Notes: generated by a model from the letters alone, not told the origin. A stretch of DNA of 64,000 nucleotides from Fischerella sp. PCC 9431 (GCF_000447295.1 NZ_ALVX01000004.1:87881-151880), one strand, 5' to 3'. Shown: positions 55,071-64,000, counted from the stretch's first letter. Translations and numbers: made by a program.

Positions 55071-55412
55071 ATGCCGAAGCAGAGTAGAGAATTTAGAACA
55101 GTTAACAGAGTTTTGGGGGAACAGCCCAGAATTGGCCCATTTCCCGCAGATCAAGTATTCCCCTGGTCAGCAATTGCAATGCTTTCGTACTTACTTTGCA
55201 AGGGAATGTTGCAAGCTTCTTGGTTAGTAACTGGGTTAGTAATTGCTTGGGGATGGGCTACATGGTGGACTTTAACTAGCAACAAAATCTGGCTATCAAA
55301 GTTTGTAGGAGTTCCCAGAGTTACCAGAGGACACAAACGTTTTTACTCTCTCGTTCAACAACCACAATCTCCAGCATTAAGTCCTAGCAAAAAAGCGAGA
55401 CGCCGAAAATAA
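55071..55412 (+). CDS. VirB3-like membrane protein
   Basis: The 113-aa protein is short, with a basic N-terminus, one hydrophobic hairpin (about residues 35-65: SAIAMLSYLLCKGML, WLVTGLVIAWGWATWWTL) and a basic C-terminus ending KKARRRK. This fits VirB3/TrbD-type inner-membrane subunits, which bind the VirB4 ATPase. It lies between a pilin-like gene and a VirB4-like gene, the canonical VirB3 position. Sequence alone would not prove the family; position carries the call. Confidence 0.65.
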   Translation: MPKQSREFRTVNRVLGEQPRIGPFPADQVFPWSAIAMLSYLLCKGMLQASWLVTGLVIAWGWATWWTLTSNKIWLSKFVGVPRVTRGHKRFYSLVQQPQSPALSPSKKARRRK

Positions 55413-55448
55413 GTATTCATCTTGTATAGTTAAAAACGGTTCGTCATC

Positions 55449-58310
55449 ATGAGTGCTTCAATTAATGGAAAAACGCTTAAAGATAAGGTAGGAATCAAAA
55501 CTATATCCACCAAGGAAATTGCAGTAGCTAAACGCCTTACTCCTTTTGAGGACTTAACTCATGTAGCAGCTATTGCTAGCATTTCAATTGGGGGAAGAAA
55601 GGATATTGGAGCAATTATTCTGAAAAAGAATGATGGACTGCAAATTAAATTCTGTTTTGACTGTCAAGGTATTCATCCCTCTTTACCAGAAGAACAAATT
55701 GCGCCCATTTTCGAGGGAATAGAAGCTGGACTTAAAGAAATCCCCTATGGAGAAACACTTACCCTCCATCTCGGTTCTTTCACTGAAGATTTTGATCGCC
55801 AACAGGAACTAAAAGCCATAGAAACGGGATGTTCTAGGGATGAATTGATGCTACTGATGAGGTCACAAAGACTGAGAATCAGGGAACTGACCAAAAATGG
55901 TACTCGCAAAAACAAGTTTCTCAGAATCTACTGTACCTACACCGTATCAGGAAGTGAAGATGGAAAGACCGCAGATATTGTAGAAAAATTCATTCTGCAC
56001 CTAAAAGATGCTTGGGACAAATTCACTGGTCAAATTCACCAAGTTAGATATCAAAGAGTCGAATCAATCCTCAAAAACTCTTTTACTTCTGGGTTTCAAC
56101 TTTGGGAACAGACCCTCACCAACAAAATGGGGTTGAGTCTTAAAGCGTTAAGTGCTGACCAGATATGGGCAGTTTTGTGGAAACAGTTTAATACCAGCAC
56201 TCCCCCTAACATACCGCACTTACTAATTTTGGATGAAGATGGAGTTAGGGAGGAGCAAAACAGTGACTTTCATATCCGCCATCTGATTTTGGAAAGGGAA
56301 GAGTCTGTTCCCTTCTTAGACAGAGCTTGGGTTTATCTCCAAAACCACTATATAGGTGCGCTTACTTTCACAGAAAAGCCTGCGGGTTGGGTGGACGAAT
56401 ATGCTCAGTTGCGGTATTTGTGGGAGCTAATTGCTAGAGACAAAGTTTCCGACACCGAGATTATCTGCCAACTGAGTAGGGCGAATGAAGGGCTGGCGAA
56501 AACAGCATTGCAACGAATTACCAAACAATCCATCGTCTCCAGTGCTATGTCGGTGGAGAATAACAGTGTGGATGTAAAAGCCAACCTCAATATGGAGGAA
56601 GCGATCGCCGCACAGGAAACAATCTACAAAGGTGCTGTGCCAATCCATACCGCCGTTGTCTTCCTCGTCCATCGTCAAGAGCGAGAAAAGTTAGACGAAG
56701 CTTGTCGCTATATCTCCAGTTGCTTTCTTCGCCCTGCTGTTGTTGTGCGAGAAATGGAGTATGCATGGAAGATTTGGTTGCAATGTCTGCCAATTGTTTG
56801 GCAAAACTTGCTCACCAAACCCTTTAATAGACGACTGCCTTATTTCAGTGAGGAAGTGCCAGGATTGATGCCTCTGATCAAAACAGCAACTGGGGACATG
56901 TCTGGCTTTGAATTAATTGCTGAAGAAGGGGGTACTCCCGTCCACCTCGACCTCTACAAAAATCACAAAAATCTTGCTGTTTTCGGTACAACAAGGGCTG
57001 GTAAATCTGTGCTAGTTGCTGGACTGTTAACTCCTGCATTAGCTCAAAATATTCCTGTTGTTGCCCTGGATTATCCCAAGCCAGATGGTAGCAGTACTTT
57101 TACAGATTACACCAATTTTATGGGTGAAGATGGAGCATATTTTGATATCTCTAAAGAGGCAAACAATTTATTTGAATTACCTGATTTGAGAGGATTAAAT
57201 CCAGAGTTGAGGAAAGAGAGATTAACTGATTTTAAGGAGTTTTTAAAATCAACATTAATGACAATGGTGTTGGGAACTAATCCTATTGGGATGAACTCAA
57301 CAATAATCAGCAATATTGAGAGCATTCTTACTTTGGCTATTGAGACATTTTTTGCCGATGATGATATTAAGCTGAGATATAAAGAAGCTTTAGAAAAGGG
57401 ATTAGGAACACCAGAGTGGAGCGATACACCTACTCTGGAAGATTTTTACAATTACTGCTCCCCTGGGTACATCAAATTAGACACCATTACTAACAATAGT
57501 GAAGATATTCTCAAAGCATTAGACCAAATTAGATTAAGATTGAGATTTTGGCTCAACAGTAGAGTAGGTCAATCTATCAGCAGACCTTCTAGCTTTCGTA
57601 CAGATGCTAAGTTACTAGTGTTTGCCCTACGTTCTCTTGCCAATGAGGGAGATGCAGCAATACTTGCATTGAGTGCCTATGCAGCAGCGCTGCGTCGCGC
57701 TTTATCATCAAAAGCCTCTATTTTCTTTTTAGACGAAGCACCAATTCTCTTTCAGTTTGAAGCGATTGCAGAGCTAATTGGTAGGCTCTGTGCCAATGGT
57801 GCAAAAGCTGGTATTCGAGTGATTTTATCTGCCCAAGAACCAGATAGTATCTATCAAAGTAAGTCAGCTCCAAAAATTTTTGCTAATTTGACAACCAGGT
57901 TAATAGGACGGATTCAAACCAGTGCTGTAGACTCTTTTATTAAACTTTTTAAATATCCCTATGAAATCATCTCTCGTAACAGCACAGAAGCTTTCTTCCC
58001 CAAAAAAGAAAGTATTTACTCTCAGTGGTTGCTTGATGATAATGGTAAATTTACTTTCTGTCGATATTATCCAGCCTACTGTCTATTAGCAGCAGTTGCT
58101 AATAACCCTCAAGAGCAAGAGTTGAGAACATTATTCCTCACCAAATATAAAGATAACCCAATGTTAGGAATGGTGCGCTTCTCTGAAGTATACGTGAAGA
58201 TGATTCGTGGAGAGGAGTTGACAGACGAAGCATACGAACTACTAAATCAAGCCAAATCTAAACTTAGTCAAAATAATAATTCAACAAAAAACTTAAATAA
58301 GGTGGCATAG
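55449..58310 (+). CDS. virB4: VirB4-like type IV secretion ATPase
   Basis: The 953-aa product has Walker A GTTRAGKS near residue 515, inside LAVFGTTRAGKSVLVAGL, and Walker B IFFLDEAP near 758, followed by SAQEP, a typical VirB4/TraC/HerA-FtsK-fold arrangement. The N-terminal half is the divergent VirB4 platform domain. Length is within the 800-950 range of the family. It should power pilus biogenesis and substrate transfer at the inner membrane. It is third in the operon, 36 bases after the VirB3-like gene. RAGKS instead of GxGKS is common in such cyanobacterial members. Confidence 0.88.
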   Translation: MSASINGKTLKDKVGIKTISTKEIAVAKRLTPFEDLTHVAAIASISIGGRKDIGAIILKKNDGLQIKFCFDCQGIHPSLPEEQIAPIFEGIEAGLKEIPYGETLTLHLGSFTEDFDRQQELKAIETGCSRDELMLLMRSQRLRIRELTKNGTRKNKFLRIYCTYTVSGSEDGKTADIVEKFILHLKDAWDKFTGQIHQVRYQRVESILKNSFTSGFQLWEQTLTNKMGLSLKALSADQIWAVLWKQFNTSTPPNIPHLLILDEDGVREEQNSDFHIRHLILEREESVPFLDRAWVYLQNHYIGALTFTEKPAGWVDEYAQLRYLWELIARDKVSDTEIICQLSRANEGLAKTALQRITKQSIVSSAMSVENNSVDVKANLNMEEAIAAQETIYKGAVPIHTAVVFLVHRQEREKLDEACRYISSCFLRPAVVVREMEYAWKIWLQCLPIVWQNLLTKPFNRRLPYFSEEVPGLMPLIKTATGDMSGFELIAEEGGTPVHLDLYKNHKNLAVFGTTRAGKSVLVAGLLTPALAQNIPVVALDYPKPDGSSTFTDYTNFMGEDGAYFDISKEANNLFELPDLRGLNPELRKERLTDFKEFLKSTLMTMVLGTNPIGMNSTIISNIESILTLAIETFFADDDIKLRYKEALEKGLGTPEWSDTPTLEDFYNYCSPGYIKLDTITNNSEDILKALDQIRLRLRFWLNSRVGQSISRPSSFRTDAKLLVFALRSLANEGDAAILALSAYAAALRRALSSKASIFFLDEAPILFQFEAIAELIGRLCANGAKAGIRVILSAQEPDSIYQSKSAPKIFANLTTRLIGRIQTSAVDSFIKLFKYPYEIISRNSTEAFFPKKESIYSQWLLDDNGKFTFCRYYPAYCLLAAVANNPQEQELRTLFLTKYKDNPMLGMVRFSEVYVKMIRGEELTDEAYELLNQAKSKLSQNNNSTKNLNKVA

Positions 58311-58351
58311 ATGCTTCACCTCCATAATTAATCTTCCAAAAAGGTAATGTG

Positions 58352-59107
58352 ATGAAACTCAAAATCAACCAGAGAAAAGTAATTATAAGTAGTGCTGTGA
58401 TAGGGCTTTTGTTAGCAACAACATTGCCCAGTTATGCTTTTGAAATATCATTAGATATCAACCAAACTCTTGATACAGTACTAGGACAGCTTACCGGATA
58501 CTTCAAAGGCATCACCACCAAACTTGAGGAGGAAATCACAACAAGCTGGGGAAATCTGCAAAAAGATGCTTTGGCTGTGCTTGAAGACTCACAAGGAGAG
58601 ATGCAGCAGCCAGATCCTACTGAAGCAGCACAGCAGTTGGCAGAAAAAGTCAAAGCAAAAGGAGGTACTTTTACAGAAACCAGCACAGTCATTGGTGCTG
58701 TGGAAGTTGGAAAAGAATTACAAAGAACTACAACTAGAGCATCAGTCGCCAGTGTACTAAATTCAGAGGGACAACAGCGGACGAAAGCAGAAATTGATGC
58801 TACTAAAGAGACGGCGGATAATGTTCAACAACTAGCTCAAGACGCTCAAAACGCAGATTCTTCCCAAGATGTTCTTAAAGCGATCGCTGCTCAAAATGCT
58901 CAAGTAGTATCAATGCTGGGACAGTTGCGAACTGATGGCTTACAGCAACGCAATGATACTCAGTACACTAACCTGATGCTTTCCCAAATCGCAGAAAACG
59001 GGACTGAGCAGAACCGTACCCAAAGAGTGATAACTGCTGGTGTTACAAGTCAGTTTTTAGAAATTAGTGGATGGAGCCGACTAGATCCGTCCTACATCAA
59101 TAAGTAG
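58352..59107 (+). CDS. VirB5/TrbJ-like secreted minor pilus subunit
   Basis: A Sec signal (residues ~8-29, VIISSAVIGLLLATTLPSYA|F) precedes an almost entirely helical protein rich in Gln, Ala, Thr and Asp. Segments such as QLTGYFKGITTKLEEEITT and AQNAQVVSMLGQLRTDGLQ resemble the three-helix bundle of VirB5/TrbJ. ATG 58352 is preferred over the GTG at 58349, with AAGG upstream. It sits between the VirB4-like and VirB6-like genes, exactly where VirB5 is expected, so position and signal peptide together support the call. Confidence 0.65.
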   Translation: MKLKINQRKVIISSAVIGLLLATTLPSYAFEISLDINQTLDTVLGQLTGYFKGITTKLEEEITTSWGNLQKDALAVLEDSQGEMQQPDPTEAAQQLAEKVKAKGGTFTETSTVIGAVEVGKELQRTTTRASVASVLNSEGQQRTKAEIDATKETADNVQQLAQDAQNADSSQDVLKAIAAQNAQVVSMLGQLRTDGLQQRNDTQYTNLMLSQIAENGTEQNRTQRVITAGVTSQFLEISGWSRLDPSYINK

Positions 59108-59110
59108 TTG

Positions 59111-60274
59111 ATGATACCCCAATTCTACAAATGCAAATATATGATAGGGCAAACAATAATAGCAGCTAATAATTTTGGTGCTGGACAGTTATTAGAAAAT
59201 GCTGCTGCTGGAGCTAGCTTAGTAGCAGATGGGTTTAATCAACTGTGGGAACAAACACTCACTGGTGGGTTGTATGCTTCTCTGTGTAAATTTGGGGTGC
59301 TGTTTGCAGTGGGTTCTCTGGCATTGTTTATGGTGCAATGGGGTAAACAGATGCTGAATGGTGAGGAGCATAAAGCAATTTCTGAACTGATATGGCCCCT
59401 ATTAGTTGCCTTACTCCTAACCAACAACGGGAAAATGTTAGCAAGCACCACTTTAATGCTGCGAGAGTACATTAATACAGTCAATAATTACATCTTGGAG
59501 TACACAGCAGCAGATGCAGACTTGAGAGCAGCATACCAACAGGGGATAGGACAAACAGCAGTAGAAGCAGCTGTAGGCAACGCCATCCAACAATGTCGCT
59601 CTGCTCAACTATCAAATCAAGAACAAATAGAATGCCTCAAGCAAGCTAAAGAAGAGTTACAAGCAAAATTCCCCAATATTTTTAAAGGGGATAAAGGCGA
59701 AGGAATAGGAGCCTGGGTATTTCAAGGTTTAGATAAAATTGACCAAGCAGCCAAAGAAGCTGATGGTGGAAACAATCCTATACAAGGAATTGCTAATAAA
59801 CTAACTGCAGGATACAGTGCTGCGATCGGTGCTGTCGTCACCAGTCTCATAACTACTCTTTTACTAGCACTAAATATTGCTTATCAATGGGGCTTAGAAT
59901 TATCGTTTCTTTTAACAGCTTTGATTGGGCCGTTGGCAGTAGGTGGTTCTCTGATGCCGATAGGAACTAAAGCAATTATTGGATGGCTAACAGGATTTTT
60001 TACTATTGCGATTGCCAAATTATCTTTCAATATCATTTTAGGTTTAGCAGGACAATTAGTAGCTACTGCCCAAGCCAGCCAACCAATGATCTTTTTAGCA
60101 TTTATCGGAATTGTGGCTCCATTTTTAGCCACTGGAATTGCAGCTGGAGCAGGAATGGCAGTATTGACACAACTAACTAAAGGTGCAGAATGGATTGCCA
60201 CTGGTGCAACTGCTGCTGGTAACGTTGCACTCTCTGCCACTATTAGCAGAATTAGCAAAACAGTCAAAAAATAA
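59111..60274 (+). CDS. VirB6/TrbL-like polytopic membrane protein
   Basis: The 387-aa protein has hydrophobic segments near 45-65, 80-97, 235-258, 265-290, 295-330 and 332-360, with a large polar loop (about 110-230) between the second and third. This is typical of VirB6/TrbL, which lines the inner-membrane channel. ATG 59111 was chosen; the TTG just before it overlaps nothing, and MIGQTIIA (about 59147) is an alternative. It follows the VirB5-like gene by 3 bases. The C-terminal helices are rich in Gly/Ala (GIAAGAGMAVLTQL). Confidence 0.72.
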   Translation: MIPQFYKCKYMIGQTIIAANNFGAGQLLENAAAGASLVADGFNQLWEQTLTGGLYASLCKFGVLFAVGSLALFMVQWGKQMLNGEEHKAISELIWPLLVALLLTNNGKMLASTTLMLREYINTVNNYILEYTAADADLRAAYQQGIGQTAVEAAVGNAIQQCRSAQLSNQEQIECLKQAKEELQAKFPNIFKGDKGEGIGAWVFQGLDKIDQAAKEADGGNNPIQGIANKLTAGYSAAIGAVVTSLITTLLLALNIAYQWGLELSFLLTALIGPLAVGGSLMPIGTKAIIGWLTGFFTIAIAKLSFNIILGLAGQLVATAQASQPMIFLAFIGIVAPFLATGIAAGAGMAVLTQLTKGAEWIATGATAAGNVALSATISRISKTVKK

Positions 60275-60286
60275 CTTTAATGAAAA

Positions 60287-61069
60287 ATGCTACAAAAAAC
60301 CAAAGCTATAAACAACAAACAACCATTAAGACTACTTAGCTCTGGGCAATCAGTTTCCAATCCTATCGCAATTGTTGCAGTTTCTTCTCTAGTATTAAGT
60401 ACTTTATCATTCCTAATTCAAATAGTTAATTATGGAGCAACCTCAAGCCTAGCTCGCAAAGAAGCACCTTCCTTAATCCAGCTTGCTGACGGGAATACAG
60501 TAAATGTCAAAGCTTTTGAATCTAAAGAACGTTCTCCTGAAGTCATTAAGAAATTTGTTAGTGACTCAATGGTTAAACTGTTCAATTGGGATGGGTTAAT
60601 ACAATCAAATTCCTTTGATGGAGAACTAGTCACAAAACCTGATATAGGAGTTGAAATCAAACTAACAAAAGGTACTGGCAGGGTAACAACCAAAGCTTGG
60701 GAAGCAGCATTTGCACTTACAGAAAAAGAGGATTTTAGAGCTAGTTTTTTGAAGAAACTTGCAGAACTCACTCCTGTTGGCGCATTTAATGGAAGCATTC
60801 AAACATCCCTTGTTCCTCGTTATGTAAGTGAACCCAGAAAAATTGGGTCAGGAAAATGGCAGGTTGATTTAGTCGCTACTCTCGTCACTTTCTCCAAAGA
60901 AGACAATGCTGGAAGTGGAATAGCCTTTAACAAAACAATCACTATTCAAGCTATCAGCACTCCCCAATATTCTTCAGACACTACAGAAATTGCTAAAAAA
61001 ATTTACCAGGCTCGCCGCTCTAATTTAGAGATTACTGAAATCGTTGATTTAGACTTGCAGAAAAAATAA
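60287..61069 (+). CDS. VirB8-like inner-membrane subunit
   Basis: The 260-aa product has a short basic cytoplasmic N-terminus, one membrane helix (about residues 26-46: PIAIVAVSSLVLSTLSFLIQ) and a periplasmic alpha/beta domain with alternating strands (ITIQAISTPQ, VDLVATLVTFSKED), like the NTF2-like fold of VirB8/TraE. It lies 12 bases after the VirB6-like gene and 15 before the VirB10-like gene, the expected VirB8 place. No conserved catalytic residues are expected for the family. Confidence 0.68.
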   Translation: MLQKTKAINNKQPLRLLSSGQSVSNPIAIVAVSSLVLSTLSFLIQIVNYGATSSLARKEAPSLIQLADGNTVNVKAFESKERSPEVIKKFVSDSMVKLFNWDGLIQSNSFDGELVTKPDIGVEIKLTKGTGRVTTKAWEAAFALTEKEDFRASFLKKLAELTPVGAFNGSIQTSLVPRYVSEPRKIGSGKWQVDLVATLVTFSKEDNAGSGIAFNKTITIQAISTPQYSSDTTEIAKKIYQARRSNLEITEIVDLDLQKK

Positions 61070-61084
61070 TAAGACTTAAAAAAT

Positions 61085-62779
61085 ATGAATGATTCTCAAA
61101 CTAATTTTGAAAGTAACGGACACAGTAAAAAACAAAATAATACTAATATTAAAATAGAAAATCACAATAAATCTTCTTTATCTACAACATATTTTGATGA
61201 TAATGAGCAGCAAAAAAGTACAGTTGATAGTCTTTTAAACTTAGAGGAAGATGATAGTGAATATTCTGTAGAAGAAGAGCCAGCGCTGGTACAAACAAAA
61301 CACTCAATAGTTAATTCTCCCCATACCAGGTTTGGAGTAGTTGGGGGTGGAATAGGAGTAATTGCTTTTCTGATATATCTCTTTTTAGCACCTATTATGA
61401 ATGGGAACTTAGTTAAAAAGACAGAGGAACCAAAAGTAGCAGCAACACAAACTACTACTGAGGATAAAAAAGAAACTAAACAAGATGGAGACGTGTATGC
61501 AAAGCTTGCACTGCAAAGACAAGCAGATGAGCTAGCGAAATTAAATGGTCAAAAAACACTAAAAGAACCTATTGAAACTCCTTATGAGAGAAAAAACAAG
61601 CTGAAAAAGCTGCCACAAACTACGACTGCTAAAGGGACTCAACAGGTAGTAGCAACTAATGTGCCAACACCAAAAAGAGTGACACCTCCTACATCTACCC
61701 CGCGCACAACACCATTTTATTCTTCACCACCAATACCAAAACCACAGGTTACACTCCCTCAAACTGAAGTTACTACTCTCCAAGATCCCTTGGCAGAGTT
61801 AGAGAGACTACGTTCTTTGGGGAGTGCTGGACGAATAGACTACATGGCAAATGTAGCTTCTATTGAGAACGAGAGTAGCTCAGATAACACGGATGACACA
61901 GACTATACACCTAGACGCAGGTCAAGCGATCGCCACACTTCCACAACAGAAACACAAGAAGTTGCAAACATCCCTTCTAATCACACAACTGCTTCCACAA
62001 GTGGCGAAATAGAACAGCTTCAGCCCAAGTGGACACCTGTAGTATCTGTAGCTTCTATAAATAAGGATGAGCTAAACGATACTAGTTCCAATGAAGATTA
62101 TTCATCAGAAGAAGCTGGAATTATTGAGGGTAAGCAAGAGCAGTACTTGGTGGTAGGAGAACATGCAGCTGCTACTTTGCAGACTCCATTAATTTGGTCG
62201 CCTGGTAGTCGTTCCAGCAACCCCCAACCCCAATTTGTGGCTCGACTGACCGAACCATTAAAAAGCAACACTGGGAAAGAAGCGATACCAGTAGGCACCC
62301 TCTTATCAATTGAAATGCAAGGAGTAGATCCAAATGGTAGGGCGATCGCACAAGTGACTGCAATTCTCAAAGATGGTACTGAATACCCAGTGTCCCCTGG
62401 AACAATTGCAGTATTGGGAAAAGGCGGAAACCCTTTAATCGCCAGTCAGTATCACAATAAAGGGGGAGAAATATTTAGTTTGGATGTGGGATTAGGGTTG
62501 GTATCAGGATTGGCTAAAGCTGGGGAAATTATTAACCAACCTGATGTACAAACTAGCATTTCCCAGTCTGATGGCGGATTTAGTAGTGTGCAGACAAGTC
62601 GCAATGGCAAACGATCTATTGGTGCTGCATTTTTGTCAGGAGCATTTGGTGCTGTTTCAGAACAAGTCAAAGCACGTAACCAGAAAGCTTTGGAGGAAAT
62701 CTCCAAAAGACCCAACATTTGGTTTGTTAAAAAAGGCACAAAAATTCTGATTACAGTCAATAGGTCATTGCAACTATGA
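61085..62779 (+). CDS. virB10: VirB10/TrbI-like channel protein
   Basis: The 564-aa protein has an acidic disordered N-terminus, one membrane helix (about 80-102: VVGGGIGVIAFLIYLFL), a long Pro/Thr/Ser-rich periplasmic linker and a C-terminal TrbI/VirB10 domain (about 355-564). Family phrases there are ARLTEPLKSNTGKEAIPVGT, LLSIEMQGVDPNGRAIA and, at the end, KKGTKILITVNRSLQL. It spans the envelope and gates the channel. Its stop overlaps the start of the VirB9-like gene (ATGA), so the two are translationally coupled, although the usual order is VirB9 before VirB10. Confidence 0.85.
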   Translation: MNDSQTNFESNGHSKKQNNTNIKIENHNKSSLSTTYFDDNEQQKSTVDSLLNLEEDDSEYSVEEEPALVQTKHSIVNSPHTRFGVVGGGIGVIAFLIYLFLAPIMNGNLVKKTEEPKVAATQTTTEDKKETKQDGDVYAKLALQRQADELAKLNGQKTLKEPIETPYERKNKLKKLPQTTTAKGTQQVVATNVPTPKRVTPPTSTPRTTPFYSSPPIPKPQVTLPQTEVTTLQDPLAELERLRSLGSAGRIDYMANVASIENESSSDNTDDTDYTPRRRSSDRHTSTTETQEVANIPSNHTTASTSGEIEQLQPKWTPVVSVASINKDELNDTSSNEDYSSEEAGIIEGKQEQYLVVGEHAAATLQTPLIWSPGSRSSNPQPQFVARLTEPLKSNTGKEAIPVGTLLSIEMQGVDPNGRAIAQVTAILKDGTEYPVSPGTIAVLGKGGNPLIASQYHNKGGEIFSLDVGLGLVSGLAKAGEIINQPDVQTSISQSDGGFSSVQTSRNGKRSIGAAFLSGAFGAVSEQVKARNQKALEEISKRPNIWFVKKGTKILITVNRSLQL

Positions 62780-63558
62780 CAAAAAGGAAACTGTGGATTT
62801 TAGGATTGGCTATATCTCTGATTACAGCTATTGACTGTTCGCCATCACTGGCAAATAGTGGTATTCGTTCTGTCCGCACCATTCCCCAAAGTCAAGTAAG
62901 TGGCACCAAAGCCAAACTACAAACAGTACATGTGTGGCCGGGACATGGGATATCGATATCATTTTTCGAGACGGGAGAAACCATTAAGCGGGTGTGGTTG
63001 GATGACCCCTCCAGAGTGCTAATTGATGTAGATGGCTGCTTAGAAGGACTTGACAACAAGCAGTGCAAAAACCCAGGAGCTGGACTAATCCACCTCAGAC
63101 AAATTGAACCTCTACATATTAGAGGAATACCCACTGCTACCAACGGCGCTCATTTGACGGTGGTGACACAGATGCAAGGAGGGGAGAGGAATATCTATAA
63201 CTTTCGGGTAGTGATGGGCAAAGGTTCGCCAACCTACGCAAGCGTGCAAATTACTCCTGACGTAACCAAAGCTGAAGCAACACCTCCAGATTCAATTGCG
63301 ATCGCCACCATCAATAGGGGTATACAGGTAGCTGCAAAAAACAGGTGGATTACTGCCACAAATCCACTATGGGTGAAACTGCAAAAGCTGGTAGAGGAAC
63401 TAGAGGCTGGTAAAAATCTCACTACTGCGGCGCAGAGTGCAAGAGTCTCTCAAAAACTTGTAGAACGCCTATTGAAACTAGGTTCTCAGCCGCAGAATTC
63501 AAGAGTGAAACCTTCAATTAATCAAGTCCGAAGTAGTAAGTCGAAAGTCAGAAGTTAA
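62776..63558 (+). CDS. VirB9-like secreted protein, C-terminus ends inside a repeat
   Basis: A signal peptide (about 1-26, ending SLA|NS) is followed by a beta-rich domain with VHVWPGHGISISFFETGETI, then KRVWLDDPSRVLIDVDG and, further on, HLTVVTQMQG...YNFRVVMG. This fits the N-terminal half of VirB9/TrbG outer-membrane-complex subunits. The usual C-terminal VirB10-binding domain is not evident; a helical segment (about 195-235) with TAAQSARVSQKLVERLL replaces it. The last ~10 residues (QVRSSKSKVRS) and the stop codon are encoded by an intergenic-type repeat, suggesting a recently changed end. Confidence 0.65.
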   Translation: MTKRKLWILGLAISLITAIDCSPSLANSGIRSVRTIPQSQVSGTKAKLQTVHVWPGHGISISFFETGETIKRVWLDDPSRVLIDVDGCLEGLDNKQCKNPGAGLIHLRQIEPLHIRGIPTATNGAHLTVVTQMQGGERNIYNFRVVMGKGSPTYASVQITPDVTKAEATPPDSIAIATINRGIQVAAKNRWITATNPLWVKLQKLVEELEAGKNLTTAAQSARVSQKLVERLLKLGSQPQNSRVKPSINQVRSSKSKVRS

Positions 63559-63602
63559 AAAATAGTCTTTAATTGCGACTTCCGCATTCCGACTTCTGAA
63601 GA
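63527..63602. repeat. Imperfect inverted repeat (copy 2), overlapping a gene end
   Basis: It carries the same GAAGTTAAAAAATAGT core (63551-63566) as the repeat at 45001-45072, with GTCGAAAGTCAGAAG and CTTCCGCATTCCGACTTC as arms. The TAA of the core is the stop codon of the VirB9-like gene. It could act as a transcript-end hairpin. Confidence 0.65.
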
Positions 63603-63672
63603 TAAACACCATCAATACCTCAAACTTCAACTGTAAAATTTACAAATTTTTGTCATTCAACATTGCCTAAAA

Positions 63673-64000
63673 ATGTTAATCAAAACTACCAATCATCAAC
63701 AACATAACCAATCTTGTCATCGTCCCAATACCAATCTCAAATATTGGATGCTCTTTGGTTTATTAGCTTCTTTAGCTATGCATGGCTTTTTAGCCTTTCG
63801 TCCTGGTAATTTACTGAGTTATTTTTTAGGAAGTCAAAAAGCAACAGCAGCCACTCCTTCCAATACTCCCACTATCCCTACAAAATTATTAAATAATGCT
63901 CCAATTCCTGATTGGGACAATATCAATTTTAAATTGTTTGTCTTCTCTAATGATGGCAGCATTGAACTGCCTCAAGCTAACATTCCCGGATATAAATCGA
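63673..64000 (+). CDS. Start of a further gene in the secretion operon, partial
   Basis: ATG 63673 opens a frame of 109 codons that runs off the right edge. The product begins MLIKTTNHQQHNQSC, has one hydrophobic segment (about residues 26-43: LFGLLASLAMHGFLAF) and then a Thr/Pro-rich stretch (ATPSNTPTIPTKLL) typical of a periplasmic linker. It is probably another envelope protein of the secretion system; no family is recognised from this part. Confidence 0.6.
   Translation, partial: MLIKTTNHQQHNQSCHRPNTNLKYWMLFGLLASLAMHGFLAFRPGNLLSYFLGSQKATAATPSNTPTIPTKLLNNAPIPDWDNINFKLFVFSNDGSIELPQANIPGYKS

Noticed and set aside
1..64000. CRISPR arrays
   Set aside because: No evenly spaced direct repeats of 28-37 bp with unique spacers; the regular repeats seen are coding (WD40, TPR).
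1..64000. tRNA or rRNA genes
   Set aside because: No cloverleaf with a convincing T-loop was found by eye in the intergenic gaps; a covariance search would be needed to be sure.
1..64000. Complete insertion sequences
   Set aside because: No DDE, HUH or IS200/605-type transposase frame with terminal repeats is visible; only recombinase relics and an Rpn-like gene.

Overview
The window reads as accessory DNA, probably plasmid-borne or a conjugative/integrative element, from a filamentous heterocyst-forming cyanobacterium (Nostocales). The reasons are the many HIP1 octamers (GCGATCGC), the moderate-to-low GC, the short Nostoc-type intergenic repeats, and a gene set typical of multicellular cyanobacteria: caspase-like proteases, CHAT-TPR proteins, NB-ARC/WD40 STAND ATPases and bacterial dynamin-like GTPases. 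No ribosomal or core-metabolism gene and no convincing tRNA was seen.

Layout. (1) 1-9593, minus strand: three genes joined by 4-bp ATGA overlaps. They encode a 1320-aa membrane-anchored coiled-coil protein, a 309-aa protein, and a >1569-aa DEAD/DEAH helicase with cysteine clusters that runs off the left edge; this is a candidate defence cassette. (2) 9703-12045: a junkyard with an internally deleted integrase, a broken aspartic protease gene, an orphan VapB-like antitoxin and two unknown small genes. (3) 12398-24811, minus strand: six codirectional genes, namely a GTPase with a membrane tail, three dynamin-like GTPases, a TPR-CHAT protease and a caspase-fold protease. They are divergent from a 14-blade WD40 STAND sensor at 25035-28646. 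A second CHAT-TPR gene and a TerB-like gene follow (28731-32301). (4) 32683-36619, minus strand: a small biosynthetic cluster (ThDP enzyme, KASIII-like enzyme, SDR). (5) 36884-40462: a second 14-blade STAND protein with a different DNA-binding head. (6) 40756-49631: a plasmid-maintenance-like region with a relic and an intact tyrosine recombinase, a nested inverted-repeat array, an RHH protein, a CoiA-like/GIY-YIG protein, a Gp157-like protein, Rpn-like and PD-(D/E)XK-like nucleases, a Ycf46-like AAA+ ATPase and a DUF192 protein. (7) 50065-53982: a third STAND protein (nSTAND1-WD40 with a membrane helix). (8) 54378-end: a type IV secretion operon in the order B2-, B3-, B4-, B5-, B6-, B8-, B10-, B9-like, plus one partial gene. 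VirB11, VirD4 and a relaxase are not in the window.

How it may work together (inference). Regions 1, 3, 5 and 7 look like a stockpile of conflict and cell-suicide systems carried beside a conjugation machine. The strongest candidate for an undescribed system is region 3, where four membrane-active GTPases share a transcription unit with two caspase-clan proteases, opposite a STAND sensor with a tandem 11-bp operator-like array in the shared promoter. Partial copies of both STAND promoters also lie elsewhere in the window without a STAND gene, suggesting modular exchange of sensors.
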